The notes under the pieces are model-generated. The model had not been told where the DNA came from and ran no database searches. It saw only the letters and a program-made list of their open reading frames with translations. Below, piece by piece: positions 52,439-61,685 of a DNA stretch of 64,000 nucleotides (its first letter is position 1; each line of letters starts with the position of its first letter). The stretch covers positions 61,140-125,139 of the forward strand of contig JAJPHL010000006.1 in the NCBI GenBank assembly GCA_021325275.1, written 5' to 3'. Source of the stretch: Terriglobia bacterium (GTDB taxonomy: Bacteria > Acidobacteriota > Terriglobia > JAJPHL01). A program made the position numbers and the translations under genes.

Positions 52439-54283
52439 CTAGAAGTCCGACAACTGTCGGACCGGCAGAGCTACGCGCAACGCATTTAACACCGCGACAA
52501 GATCGATCAGTTCCTGCGCAATCGCGCCCTCCAACGGGGGCAGAAGGCCAAGGCTCGCGGCGAGCATCCCTAAGAGGCTTGCGGCCATTCCTCCCATCGC
52601 GCTTTGCAGAGCGATGCGCCGCATTCGGTCGCCGATGTGCAGAAGTTCGTCGACTTTTCTTAGCGTCGGCGTCAGGATTACGGCGTCGGCCGCTTCGGAG
52701 GTAATGTCGCTCTGCTGTCCGAACGCGATTCCAATGGACGCCGCCTGCAGTGCCGGCGCATCGTTGATTCCGTCGCCGGCATAGAGGGTTTTCGCTCGTT
52801 TCACTTCGGCCCTGACGATCGCTACTTTCTCTTCAGGCGTCTTTCCGAAATACGCCTCATTGATTCGCAACTCATGGGCCAGATACTGAACTTCCGACTC
52901 GCGATCTCCCGACAGAAGCATGATGCGATCGAAGCCGTGGCGTCGCGGCAAATGTTGTACGAATGTTTTGCTGTCCTCCCGCGGGGCATCGCAAAAGCGA
53001 AGCAACGCCGCGTACCGGCCGTCGACCAAAACGACGCACTCCAGTCCATGGACCGGCGGCGGAACATCCGTTTCCTTGCCACTGAGCCGGCTTCGGCCGG
53101 CCAGTTCAATGTGATGTCCCGCGATCGTGCCTTCGAGTCCGGCGCCGGGACGCTCGCTCAAATGATCGACCACTTCCAGGCCGACCGCTTTTTCCTTGGC
53201 CGCCGCCAGAATCGCACTGGCGAGCGGGTGCTTCGAATAAACTTCCAAACTCGCCGTCATGCGAAGAATATCGGCTGGCGTGAACGATACGGCAGGATCG
53301 TGCGTCACGACAATCTCCACAAGCGATGGTCTGCCATAGGTCAACGTACCTGTCTTATCGAAGATCAACGTACGGCACGCCGACACTTGTTCGAGAGCCG
53401 CTGGATTGCGAATGATAATTCCGCGCTTGGCGGCCAGCGATATTCCTCCAATCACCGCAACCGGGATCGCGATCAGCAACGGGCAGGGAGTTGCGATCAC
53501 CAGCACCGCCAGAAAACGGCTGGGATCCCGGGCCCCTAGCCACGCGGCCGTCGCGATCGCCAGAGCGAACGGCGTGTACCACGCGCCCAGCGCATCGGCA
53601 ATTCGGCGCATGCGCGGGCGATTCTGTTGCGCTTCTTCCATGACGCGCATGATTTGGGCGAACCGCGAATCCGATGCGGCGCGGGTCGCCCGAATCGTGA
53701 GCGGCGTATCTCCATTGATCGCGCCGGAAAGCACGGACGCTCCCGGCGCCTTGGAGATTTGGAACGGTTCGCCAGTGAGATACGACTCGTCCATGAACCC
53801 TTGCCCGTCGATCACCGCGCCGTCGACGGGACAAGCCTCGTGAGGAAAAACGACCAGTTCCTCGCCCGGAACCACGTCTGCCAGAGAAACATCGGCCACG
53901 TGACAACCGCTTCGGCGATGTGCCACGCGAGGCGAACGCTGCGCCAGTGCACGGAGCACAGACGACGCGCGCCGTTTCGCGTGGCCCTCCAGGGCCGTCC
54001 CGCCGCTCAACATCAGGATCACGATCACGGCGACTAAGTATTGTGCGAGAAGCACCGACGTCACGATCGAGATACCGGCGAGGAGGTCCGCGCCAAACTC
54101 GCGCTTCGCCATCTTTCTCGATAGGTCAAGGACCAACGGAAAGCCGCCGAGGGCAATGGCAATGAATAGCGGCCAGTTGCTGTGCGCTAGGAAATGCAGT
54201 CCGATGGCGAACGCCGACAGTCCGGCGATTTCCGTTGAGTACGACTTGTCGGGTTGGCCATTATTCTGCATCTCGTCGCTCAC
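52439..54283 (-). CDS. P1B-type metal-transporting ATPase with TPCP motif
   Basis: A 614-residue P-type ATPase with TGE (YLTGEPFQIS), phosphorylation site DKTGTLT, SKHPLASAI (P1B His-Pro) and GDGINDAPAL. The membrane metal motif is TPCPLLIAIP rather than CPC, the pattern described for the P1B-5 group linked to Ni/Fe export. The C-terminus ends shortly after the last helices and has no hemerythrin-like domain; no N-terminal metal-binding domain either. GTG start at 54283, with ATG 54271 as an alternative. It is the last gene of the dehydrogenase operon. Metal not provable from sequence. Confidence 0.9.
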   Translation of the reverse strand: MSDEMQNNGQPDKSYSTEIAGLSAFAIGLHFLAHSNWPLFIAIALGGFPLVLDLSRKMAKREFGADLLAGISIVTSVLLAQYLVAVIVILMLSGGTALEGHAKRRASSVLRALAQRSPRVAHRRSGCHVADVSLADVVPGEELVVFPHEACPVDGAVIDGQGFMDESYLTGEPFQISKAPGASVLSGAINGDTPLTIRATRAASDSRFAQIMRVMEEAQQNRPRMRRIADALGAWYTPFALAIATAAWLGARDPSRFLAVLVIATPCPLLIAIPVAVIGGISLAAKRGIIIRNPAALEQVSACRTLIFDKTGTLTYGRPSLVEIVVTHDPAVSFTPADILRMTASLEVYSKHPLASAILAAAKEKAVGLEVVDHLSERPGAGLEGTIAGHHIELAGRSRLSGKETDVPPPVHGLECVVLVDGRYAALLRFCDAPREDSKTFVQHLPRRHGFDRIMLLSGDRESEVQYLAHELRINEAYFGKTPEEKVAIVRAEVKRAKTLYAGDGINDAPALQAASIGIAFGQQSDITSEAADAVILTPTLRKVDELLHIGDRMRRIALQSAMGGMAASLLGMLAASLGLLPPLEGAIAQELIDLVAVLNALRVALPVRQLSDF

Positions 54284-54333
54284 ATCGAATCACAACCGCG
54301 CCGTGTTTCTCTCTGGAACGGACAGCGCTGCGC

Positions 54334-54423
54334 TCAGGCGGCGATCGATTTAATTTCCGAGGGTCCTTTGATTTCCACCTTCTGCGGCAGCGACCCGATC
54401 GCCACCGGCGAGGTGATTTCCAA
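54334..54423 (-). CDS. Possible 29-residue small protein between dehydrogenase and ATPase
   Basis: TTG start immediately after a very purine-rich AGGAGG-type stretch (54424-54440), stop TGA at 54334. The peptide begins MEITSPVAIGSLPQKVEIKG. Placement between two co-oriented genes and the strong ribosome-binding sequence make translation plausible; no homology is recognised. Confidence 0.3.
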   Translation of the reverse strand: MEITSPVAIGSLPQKVEIKGPSEIKSIAA

Positions 54424-54440
54424 CTCCTCCTCTCCTCCTC

Positions 54441-55577
54441 TTAAGAATTCAAGAGATGTTGACTCTCTCCCGGCAGGATCGCCACTTTGATCACGCCGTC
54501 GCGGCGTTCGCCGAAGAGCTGGTAGGCTTCTTCGATCCGATCCAGGGTGAAGTGATGCGTCAACAGCGGAGTCAGATCGAGGCGCCCATGCAGTACCAGT
54601 TCCATCAATCGCCGCATCCGTTCTTTCCCTCCCGGACACAGCGTGGTCACCACGCGGATATCTCCGATGCCGGCGCAGAATGGCTCCAGCGGAACGGAGA
54701 GTTTTCCGGAATAGACGCCGAGGCTGGACAACGTTCCGCCCGGCGTGAGGCAGCGCAGCGCGTTCTCAAAGGTCTGCTGCGTGCCTAATGCTTCAATGGC
54801 GACATCGACGCCGCGGCCGCCGGTGATCCGGCGGATCTCTTCGTCGACGTCGTAGTGCTTCAAGGGATTGATCACGATGTCGGCGCCCATACGGCGCGCC
54901 ATCGCCAGGCGCGTGGGGTCGGAATCGACGGCGATGATCAATCCAGCGCCTTTCAATCTTGCGCCCGCTGTGGCGCACAGGCCGATGGGTCCTTGCGCGA
55001 ACACCGCGACGGAATCGCCGACCTTGAGTTCGGCGCTTTCCGCCGCCGACAAACCCGTCGACGCGATATCGGCGAGCAGCACCACCTGGTCATCACGGAG
55101 CTCGTCGGGAATCGGCGCGAGATTTGCCTGCGCATTCGGGACCAACATGTATTCGGCCTGTGCACCATTCACGGAGTTACCCAATTTCCATCCGCCCAAC
55201 GCTCCCCCGCACTGTGACAGTCGGCCGCCTAAGCAAGAATGGCACTGTCCGCAAGGGGTGATCGCTCCAACGAGTACGCGCTGGCCGACTTGATATCCCG
55301 TTACGCCCGGGCCGATCTCGTGTATCAGGCCCACTGGCTCGTGCCCGAGCACGAGTCCGCGCTCCACGGGATATTCGCCGCGCACGATGTGAAGATCGGT
55401 GCCGCAGATAGTGGTCAGCGTCACACGAATCACCACTTCACCGAAACCAGGCTTTGGAATCGGGACGCGCTCCAGGCGAATGTCGTTGGTTCCATGAAAC
55501 ACCAGCGCCCGCATCGTGAGCAGATCGAGCATTGTGTCAGAAGGCGGATGGTCGAGTAACTCAGTGGCTTGTTTCAT
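54441..55577 (-). CDS. Zinc-dependent alcohol dehydrogenase (MDR family)
   Basis: A 378-residue medium-chain dehydrogenase. Catalytic zinc ligands are in TICGTDLH and GLVLGHEPVG; the structural zinc lobe is CGQCHSCLGGRLSQC; the NAD(P)-binding fold includes VAVFAQGPIGLCATAGARL (GxGxxG variant GPIGLC). Start at 55577 (AAGGCC upstream) is chosen; the conserved homology begins at MRALVFHG (55514), so that start is possible. It reduces or oxidises a small alcohol/aldehyde and fits a fermentative role beside acetate kinase and phosphoketolase. A TGTGA-type site lies about 63 bases upstream. Confidence 0.9.
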   Translation of the reverse strand: MKQATELLDHPPSDTMLDLLTMRALVFHGTNDIRLERVPIPKPGFGEVVIRVTLTTICGTDLHIVRGEYPVERGLVLGHEPVGLIHEIGPGVTGYQVGQRVLVGAITPCGQCHSCLGGRLSQCGGALGGWKLGNSVNGAQAEYMLVPNAQANLAPIPDELRDDQVVLLADIASTGLSAAESAELKVGDSVAVFAQGPIGLCATAGARLKGAGLIIAVDSDPTRLAMARRMGADIVINPLKHYDVDEEIRRITGGRGVDVAIEALGTQQTFENALRCLTPGGTLSSLGVYSGKLSVPLEPFCAGIGDIRVVTTLCPGGKERMRRLMELVLHGRLDLTPLLTHHFTLDRIEEAYQLFGERRDGVIKVAILPGESQHLLNS

Positions 55578-55632
55578 GGCCTTAGTGTGGTCCCGCGCCC
55601 GATTTGGGGCCAGGACGCGCGTCACCGTGGAG

Positions 55633-55648
55633 TGTGATGGGGCTCATA
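55633..55648. promoter_or_regulatory. CRP/FNR-type binding site between the dehydrogenase and the exported protein
   Basis: TGTGATGGGGCTCATA matches TGTGA-N6-TCACA with one mismatch. It is centred about 63 bases upstream of the dehydrogenase start and 60 upstream of the divergent gene. Confidence 0.55.
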
Positions 55649-55700
55649 ACGGGCGCGGATGGCCAGGCGTATGGTCGAAGAAGAGAGAGAGGAACAATTT

Positions 55701-56558
55701 ATGGCCGATCTGTCATCGCATCCCACACGCATTCTGATGTTCGTTGCTTTCCTCTTGACCGCGGAAATGGCCGGACGCATCGGCTCTGAACAAACCGGGT
55801 CCGCGCCGGGTCGCATGAAACTGTATGAAGGCGAATACATGGTCACGGGCGGCGGCGAGGATGAAACTGCGACGTCATCGAATTTACCGGTGAACAGTTT
55901 CCGCGAAACTTGGACCATGTGGCGCGCCGAGAACGGATACTTTGAGGTGGAAGGCGATCGCGTCTACGAATCGGCGGATTCCGTTTTCCACAACAGCAAG
56001 TTTTCCGCGCGACTCTCTCCTACCAAGCGGCTGCTGAGCGTGACCGACTACGGCAAATTGCGTTTTCAAAAAGACTCCGGCCCTTTGACCTGCGATTTTC
56101 ACGCCATGGACGTACACTGCACCTCAAACGCCAAGGATCCCTCCGACTCCGTTGACGTGCGCCTGCCGCTCGACCATCCCGCTGGGTTGTTCACGCCGCT
56201 CTCGCCGCTTTCCTGGTCGAGCGTCACGCGCGGCATGACGATGAATTCGAGCGAACTGAAACAGGTGCAGATGATTTCGATTCGCGAGGTGAGCGCGCGC
56301 GACCCGGTGGCGCTGGAAGTGTTCGACGGCGCAGTCCGCTACATCCACAGCGAGGATTTCACGACGGCGGGACGCACCTGGCGCGCCGATCGCTTTGAAG
56401 TGAAGCTGCCGCTGCATCCCAAGAGCACCGTGTGGACGTCGCCGGAAGGAATTTTGCTCGCAGTGTCGTTCGGCGGCGGCGAGGGCGAAGGACTGCGTTT
56501 GCAAACGTTCCGTTCGTTAGTGTCGCCGGAAATGTTGACGACTTCGGATAAGCGCTAG
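55701..56558 (+). CDS. Exported protein of unknown function
   Basis: A 285-residue protein beginning MADLSSHPTRILMFVAFLLT, with a signal-peptide-like segment and GAGAGAGGAAC in front of the ATG. The mature part is beta-rich (KLYEGEYMVTGGGEDET, VTDYGKLRFQKDSGPLTCDF, VRLPLDHPAGLFTPLSPLSW), with two Cys that could pair. No family recognised. It shares an intergenic region, with a CRP/FNR-type site, with the divergent dehydrogenase. Its TAG stop lies inside the CTAG that begins the MITE-like element. Confidence 0.7.
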   Translation: MADLSSHPTRILMFVAFLLTAEMAGRIGSEQTGSAPGRMKLYEGEYMVTGGGEDETATSSNLPVNSFRETWTMWRAENGYFEVEGDRVYESADSVFHNSKFSARLSPTKRLLSVTDYGKLRFQKDSGPLTCDFHAMDVHCTSNAKDPSDSVDVRLPLDHPAGLFTPLSPLSWSSVTRGMTMNSSELKQVQMISIREVSARDPVALEVFDGAVRYIHSEDFTTAGRTWRADRFEVKLPLHPKSTVWTSPEGILLAVSFGGGEGEGLRLQTFRSLVSPEMLTTSDKR

Positions 56559-57109
56559 TGGGCTGTCTGCGAGTAGTCGACAGGGCATTGGATTGCGCGC
56601 GGGGACATGCGCCTTGTATCAGGGCACGGGCTTCAGCCGTGCCGACCGCGTTTCATTGATACTGGGCTTTAGCTCCCTGTGTCTGGCGTGCGCAGCGGCT
56701 AAAGCCGATTTTTCTTCCGCGGGCATGAGGCACGGCTAAGGAGTCTGTGTGAAAACTCAGCCCTGAAGGGGCGCACTATGACAGCCCAGGCCGAAGCCGG
56801 AGCGTTTTTTGCTCCGGCGCAGGCCTGGGTTTACAGTGCGGTAGAACGGAGCGCTGAAAGCGCGATTCAAAAAGACCAGAGCGACGCATGCGAATGAGGT
56901 TTGGGTCGTCCTTTCAGGACTCCCTTTCATGATGCAACGTGCCCCAGGCCTACGCCGGAGCAAAAGACGCTCCGGCTCCGACCTGGGCTGTCATAGCTCG
57001 CCCCTTCAGGGCTGAGTTGTCACACAGACTCTAAGGCCGTGGCCTGGTACAAGACCGCGCTCCTTTACGCGATCGACAGACTATCGACAACTTACCGACA
57101 GCCCACTAG
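56555..57109. mobile_element. MITE-like element with CTAG target duplication and 29-bp terminal inverted repeats
   Basis: Both ends read CTAGTGGGCTGTC inward; the 29-bp ends (56555-56583 and 57081-57109) match at 24 positions. The outer CTAG could be a 4-bp target duplication, as made by IS5-type elements (YTAR targets), with the terminal repeat starting TGGGCTGTC. No transposase is encoded in its 555 bp. Inside lie several smaller palindromes. The element separates two convergent genes whose TAG stops both fall in the CTAG ends. No gene is seen within. Confidence 0.55.
56743..57033. repeat. Nested ~90-bp imperfect inverted repeat
   Basis: Left arm 56743-56832 and right arm 56943-57033 share AACTCAGCCCTGAAGGGGCG, GACAGCCCAGG and GCTCCGGCG in opposite orientation, each arm itself holding a GCCGGAGC/GCTCCGGC hairpin. 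The ~110-base loop has no ORF. To the left (56625-56740) there are further small palindromes of the GGGCTTCAGCCGTGCC type. These are REP-like sequences. Confidence 0.7.
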
Positions 57110-58263
57110 TTGTGAAGGTCGTTTGTGGAGTGCGGCGACTTACCGCACTCCGCCGCCGCCGTTTCGCGCGCGACCGCCCACTCCTCACGCGCGCGAACCA
57201 CCAGCACGCGCCAAGCGCGGCCGGATGCGGAAATCTCGCCGTCGCCGTGTAGCGACTCGTTCCGTTCGGCGTCCACTTCGATGCCGGCGGACCGCAAACG
57301 GTCGCAGATGCGCGCGCGAATCTCCGGCGAGTTTTCGCCGACGCCGCCGGTGAACACCAGCGCCGCAAATCCGCCCAGCGCCGCCATCATCGCGCCGATT
57401 TGTCCGCGGACGCGGTGCACATACGCCGCGATGGCCATTTCGGCGCGCGCGTTGCCGTGATGCGCGGCATGAAGCACACGGCGCATGTCGTTCGAGACGC
57501 CGGAGACGCCCAGCAATCCCGAGGAGTGATTCAGAACGTTCTCCAATTCCTCCACCGAATACGTTCCCTGCCGCAGCAAATGAAAAATGATTCCCGGATC
57601 GATCGAGCCCGAGCGCGTGCCCATCATCAATCCGTCGAGCGGCGTGAATCCCATCGTCGTATCGATGCTTTTGCCGTACTCGATTGCCGCCAGCGAGCAT
57701 CCGCTGCCCAAATGGCACGTGATCAGGCGCAACTTCGTGACGTCGGTTTGCAAAAGCTCCGCCGCGCGCATCGCGCAATACTGATGGCTGATTCCGTGAA
57801 ATCCGTAACGGCGGATGCCGCGCTCGTACCATTCATACGGCCCCGGATAAATCGCCGCTTCCGGCGGCAGCGTGGAGTGGAACGCGGTATCGAAGACGGC
57901 CACTTGCACGGCGCGCGGAAACGCCGCTTCCGCCGCTTCGATGCCAAAGAGATTCAGTGGATTGTGAATCGGCGCGTAGGAAGCGAATCGCTCGATGTCG
58001 TGCTTCACGGCGGCGGTGATTCGCACGGCCTCGTGATAGCGATCGCCGCCGTGGACCACGCGATGTCCCACCGCCGTCACACGTTCTGGCTCGGGCACAT
58101 CGGCCAGAAGTCCGCGGATCGCATTGACGCGTTCCGCGGGATCTTCCGGCAAATCGCACCGGCTCTCCCACGCCGGTTCGCCGGTGCTTGACGAAGCTAA
58201 ACCCTCGCGCGCGAACAGACCGAGCTTCACGCTGCTCGATCCAATGTTGACGACTAAGACCAT
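57106..58263 (-). CDS. ackA: Acetate kinase
   Basis: A 385-residue protein with the family motifs VLVVNIGSSSVKLGLF, GHRVVHGGDRY, FDTAFHSTLP, RRYGFHGISHQY and FTGGVGENSPEIRARI. It converts acetyl phosphate and ADP to acetate and ATP. Its start overlaps the end of the phosphoketolase gene by 10 bases, and together they turn sugar phosphates into acetate with ATP gain. It ends at a TAG lying inside the end of the MITE-like element. Confidence 0.97.
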   Translation of the reverse strand: MVLVVNIGSSSVKLGLFAREGLASSSTGEPAWESRCDLPEDPAERVNAIRGLLADVPEPERVTAVGHRVVHGGDRYHEAVRITAAVKHDIERFASYAPIHNPLNLFGIEAAEAAFPRAVQVAVFDTAFHSTLPPEAAIYPGPYEWYERGIRRYGFHGISHQYCAMRAAELLQTDVTKLRLITCHLGSGCSLAAIEYGKSIDTTMGFTPLDGLMMGTRSGSIDPGIIFHLLRQGTYSVEELENVLNHSSGLLGVSGVSNDMRRVLHAAHHGNARAEMAIAAYVHRVRGQIGAMMAALGGFAALVFTGGVGENSPEIRARICDRLRSAGIEVDAERNESLHGDGEISASGRAWRVLVVRAREEWAVARETAAAECGKSPHSTNDLHN

Positions 58264-60680
58264 TTCCAGTTGGCGATCTCCTCGGGATCCTTGCCATTTT
58301 CCAAGATATATCTTTTCGCCTTGGCCAAGGACTCCTCGAATCGCTTCACACGATCGGCGGCGACCACCGCCACTTCAGGATTCACAACGGCCGCTTGGAC
58401 CGCCTGCATCGCCAGATGGAAACGGCTCGTGCCGTTGCGAATGCTCATATCGAATGGCGTCGTGGTGGTTCCTTCTTCTTGATATCCGTTCACCTGGAAG
58501 CGCGCTTGGTTTTCGCGTCCGAACAGCAATTGTTTCACCGCCGAAGGATATCCGTGAAAGTTGAAAATCACCGGACGATCGACGGTGAACATGGCGTTGA
58601 ACATTTCCGCGTCAAGGCCGTGGGGATGCGCCGAGTCCTTTTCGAGCACCAACAGATCCGTTACGTTGACCACGCGCACGCGCAGCTCGGGAACCTCGGT
58701 CCTCAGCAACTTCGCCGCGGCCATCACTTCCACAGTGGGATTGTCGCCGATGCCGACGAGCACGACATCCGGCTCGAGGCCGTCGTCGGTGCTCGCCCAC
58801 GTCCACACCGACGCGCCGGCGCGGCAGTGCGCGATCGCCTCGTCCATCGAGAGCCATTGCGGCGCCGGTTGCTTGGTAGCGACCACCAGATTTACTTTGT
58901 CCTTGCTGCGCAGGCAGTGATCCATCGTGCTGATCAGGCAGTTCGCGTCCGGTGGCAAGTAGACGCGCATGTGTTTTGCCTTCTTGTTCAGGATCGCGTT
59001 GATGAATGCGGGACTCTGATGTGAGAATCCATTGTGCTCCTGCCGCCACAGCGTAGACGTTTCCAGATAATTCAGCGAAGGCACCGGCAGCCGCCACGGA
59101 ATCTCCGCGGAGATCTTCAAGAACTTCGCGAACTGATCCATCATCGTGGAGACGATCGGCAGGAACGACTCATAGGAGGGAAACAGTCCGTGGCGTCCGG
59201 TGAGCAAATATCCTTGCAGCCAGCCCTGGCAGGTATGCTCGCTGAGAATTTCCAACACGCGTCCGCCGTCGGGGCCGATGTTGGTGTCGCATTCCGCCAC
59301 GGGCCATTGATAATTGCGATGCGTTACCGTGAGCAACGATCCCAGCTTGTTCGATTCCAACTCGTCGGGCGAAAAGATGCGGAAGCGTTGCGGATTGTAG
59401 ACAATCACGTCCTGCAAGAGGAGAGCGAGCTGTTCCACGCTGCTGGCGTACGTTTTTCCGCGCTCGGCTTCTTCAGTCCCAATCGGGATCGCATACTTGT
59501 CGATCGGATGCAGCGCCAAGGCGCGGCGCATGCGGCCTCCAAAGGTGTGCGGATTCGTACCCATGCGCGCGCGGGGATCCGGGCATTGCGCCAGAATATC
59601 GGCGGCGGGCTGACCGTGTTCGTCGAAGAGCTCATCGGGACGGTACGACCGCAGCCAATCCTCGACCAGCGCCAAACTTTCCGGATTCGTCTTCAAATCG
59701 TTGGCCGGCACTTGATGCGCGCGAGACGTTCCTTCGATCCGATGTCCGGCCGCGTATCGAATACCCGTCCAACCTTTCGGCGACCGCAGAATCAGCAGCG
59801 GCCATTCCGGTTGGGCGATGCGATTGCCCGTCCGCGCGGCGTTTTGAATCGTGCGAATTTCCGCGTACGCCCAATCCATCGCCAACCACATATCGGCGTC
59901 CAGATCCATGTCGCTGACGATGCGCGGAAGATAGCCATATCCGGAGAACAGATTCAGCAGGTCGATGTCGCGCATGCTTCCTAAGATGGTCGGATTGGAA
60001 ATCTTGTAGCGGTTCAGGTGCAGGATCGGAAGAACGGCGCCCGATTCGGCGGGATCGATGAATTTGTAGCTGTGCCACGCCGCGGCCGTCGGTCCTGTTT
60101 CCGCTTCGCCGTCGCCGACAATGCACGCCGCGATCAAATCGGGATTGTCCATCACCGCGCCGAACGCCGTGCTCAACGCATAGCCCAACTCGCCGCCCTC
60201 ATGGATCGTTCCCGGGATCGCAGGACTCAAATGGCTCGGCAGTCCCGACGGCCAGCAGAAGGCGCGCACGAAGCGCTGGAGACCGGCCGCGTCCTGCGTG
60301 AATTCCGGATAGTATTCGCCAAGCGATCCTTCCAAATACAGATTCGCCAGATTGGCGGCCGCTCCATGCCCGGGGCCCGTGACCAGCAGCATGTCGGCGG
60401 AATGCTCGCGAATCAGGCGATTCAAATGCGCGTAAATCAAATTAATTCCCGGGCAAGTTCCCCAGTGGCCGAGCAAGCGGTCCTTGATGTGTTCTGGACG
60501 CAGCGGGGCCCGCAGCAACACGTTGTCGCGGAGATAAATCTGCGCTGCCGACAGATAGTTGGCGGCGCGCCGGTAGCGCTCGATCGCCGCCAGTTTCGCG
60601 CCGTGCTCTTGTTCCAAGCCTCTCACCAACGTGTGATGCTCGGTGAGTTGAATGTCGGACATGGTGGTGGGAAGCGGCAT
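58254..60680 (-). CDS. xfp: Xylulose-5-phosphate/fructose-6-phosphate phosphoketolase
   Basis: An 808-residue thiamine-diphosphate enzyme of full length. The motifs GHWGTCPGINLIYAHLNRLI, EGGELGYALSTAFGAV and VGDGEAETGPTAAAWHSYKF (cofactor binding) are characteristic. It splits xylulose 5-phosphate (and often fructose 6-phosphate) with phosphate to acetyl phosphate plus glyceraldehyde 3-phosphate or erythrose 4-phosphate. AGGAGG precedes the ATG. It lies 28 bases downstream of a universal stress protein gene and overlaps ackA: a usp-xfp-ackA operon. Confidence 0.97.
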   Translation of the reverse strand: MPLPTTMSDIQLTEHHTLVRGLEQEHGAKLAAIERYRRAANYLSAAQIYLRDNVLLRAPLRPEHIKDRLLGHWGTCPGINLIYAHLNRLIREHSADMLLVTGPGHGAAANLANLYLEGSLGEYYPEFTQDAAGLQRFVRAFCWPSGLPSHLSPAIPGTIHEGGELGYALSTAFGAVMDNPDLIAACIVGDGEAETGPTAAAWHSYKFIDPAESGAVLPILHLNRYKISNPTILGSMRDIDLLNLFSGYGYLPRIVSDMDLDADMWLAMDWAYAEIRTIQNAARTGNRIAQPEWPLLILRSPKGWTGIRYAAGHRIEGTSRAHQVPANDLKTNPESLALVEDWLRSYRPDELFDEHGQPAADILAQCPDPRARMGTNPHTFGGRMRRALALHPIDKYAIPIGTEEAERGKTYASSVEQLALLLQDVIVYNPQRFRIFSPDELESNKLGSLLTVTHRNYQWPVAECDTNIGPDGGRVLEILSEHTCQGWLQGYLLTGRHGLFPSYESFLPIVSTMMDQFAKFLKISAEIPWRLPVPSLNYLETSTLWRQEHNGFSHQSPAFINAILNKKAKHMRVYLPPDANCLISTMDHCLRSKDKVNLVVATKQPAPQWLSMDEAIAHCRAGASVWTWASTDDGLEPDVVLVGIGDNPTVEVMAAAKLLRTEVPELRVRVVNVTDLLVLEKDSAHPHGLDAEMFNAMFTVDRPVIFNFHGYPSAVKQLLFGRENQARFQVNGYQEEGTTTTPFDMSIRNGTSRFHLAMQAVQAAVVNPEVAVVAADRVKRFEESLAKAKRYILENGKDPEEIANWKWS

Positions 60681-60708
60681 ACGATTTTCCTCCTTCTTTC
60701 GTGGCGGC

Positions 60709-61611
60709 TCAGGTTCTCCAATGTTCAGGAACGGACAAAACGGCGCACGGCGCGTCGGTAATCACTTTGTGCGTCACCGAGCCGAATTTGTGTGCGCCGG
60801 GCGGCGGCGGAAACGCGGTGGTGCGTCCGCCGAGGACGATCAGGTCGCAGCCGCCGTTGGTGTGTTCGCGAATTCTCTCCGCGGCGTCTCCAAAGTCGAC
60901 GACGATTTCGGGCTCGCACCAAAGGGAAACTTCGCCCGCCGCCATTTTCCGCAAGCGATTGGCCGCGGCGGCGGTCAGGGTGTCGTGAAAGACGCCGTTG
61001 GCATCTTTTCCGCCGAGCACCGTCAGCAGAGTCAGCTTGGATTGGTATTCCTGCGCGAGATCGAGAGCGTAGTCGAGCGCCGCCAGCGACTCGTGCGTGA
61101 AGTCGGTGGCGTACAGGATGCGCCGCAAGCGGGCGCTCCGCGAAACGTCGTGCGGCGCGCGCGGCCCGACGATCAAGACCGGGCACGGAGCACGTTTCAA
61201 GATATGTTCGGCGATCGATCCCATGATGAACCAGCTCAGTCCCTTGCGGCCATGCGTGCCGAGAACCAGGAGATCGATGGAGCAACGTTCGATCATGTCG
61301 CGCAGGCTTTCGGCGATATCGCCTTGCAACAGCAGCGTGGTGCGATGGGGGAGCGAACGCAGCGCTGAGTTCGCGATGAAGTCGACGATTTTCCGCTCCG
61401 CGTCGCCCAGCGCGACGTCGATCGCCGCGCTGCCGCCTTCCGCCGGCAAATGGGCGTACGACGAGGGCGCCAGCACGTGCGCCACAAACACCGTGGCGTC
61501 GTTGCGGCGCGCGATCGTCTCGACGTAAGGGACGGCCGCGTAGGAACTGTCGGAGAAATCGGTGGCGAAGAGAATGTTGCGAACGGCAACGCGCGTTTCC
61601 AGCAATGGCAT
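60709..61611 (-). CDS. Tandem universal stress protein (two UspA domains)
   Basis: A 300-residue protein starting MPLLETRVAVRNILFATDFS, with AGGAG upstream of the ATG; an upstream frame extension crosses the promoter region and was rejected. UspA domain 1 (~8-150) ends GTHGRKGLSWFIMGSIAEHI, the ATP-binding-type G-2x-G-9x-G(S/T) motif; domain 2 (~160-295) is more diverged (LGGRTTAFPPPPGAHKFGSV). Usually induced by stress, starvation or oxygen limitation. First gene of the phosphoketolase/acetate kinase operon and divergent from the FNR-like regulator. Confidence 0.92.
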   Translation of the reverse strand: MPLLETRVAVRNILFATDFSDSSYAAVPYVETIARRNDATVFVAHVLAPSSYAHLPAEGGSAAIDVALGDAERKIVDFIANSALRSLPHRTTLLLQGDIAESLRDMIERCSIDLLVLGTHGRKGLSWFIMGSIAEHILKRAPCPVLIVGPRAPHDVSRSARLRRILYATDFTHESLAALDYALDLAQEYQSKLTLLTVLGGKDANGVFHDTLTAAAANRLRKMAAGEVSLWCEPEIVVDFGDAAERIREHTNGGCDLIVLGGRTTAFPPPPGAHKFGSVTHKVITDAPCAVLSVPEHWRT

Positions 61612-61685
61612 ATCGGCTCCTGAATCTGCAGGCTTGAGTTTGCCAAAGCGCCGAGCCACGCGCAGTGAGGCCGTGCAACGCGCGA

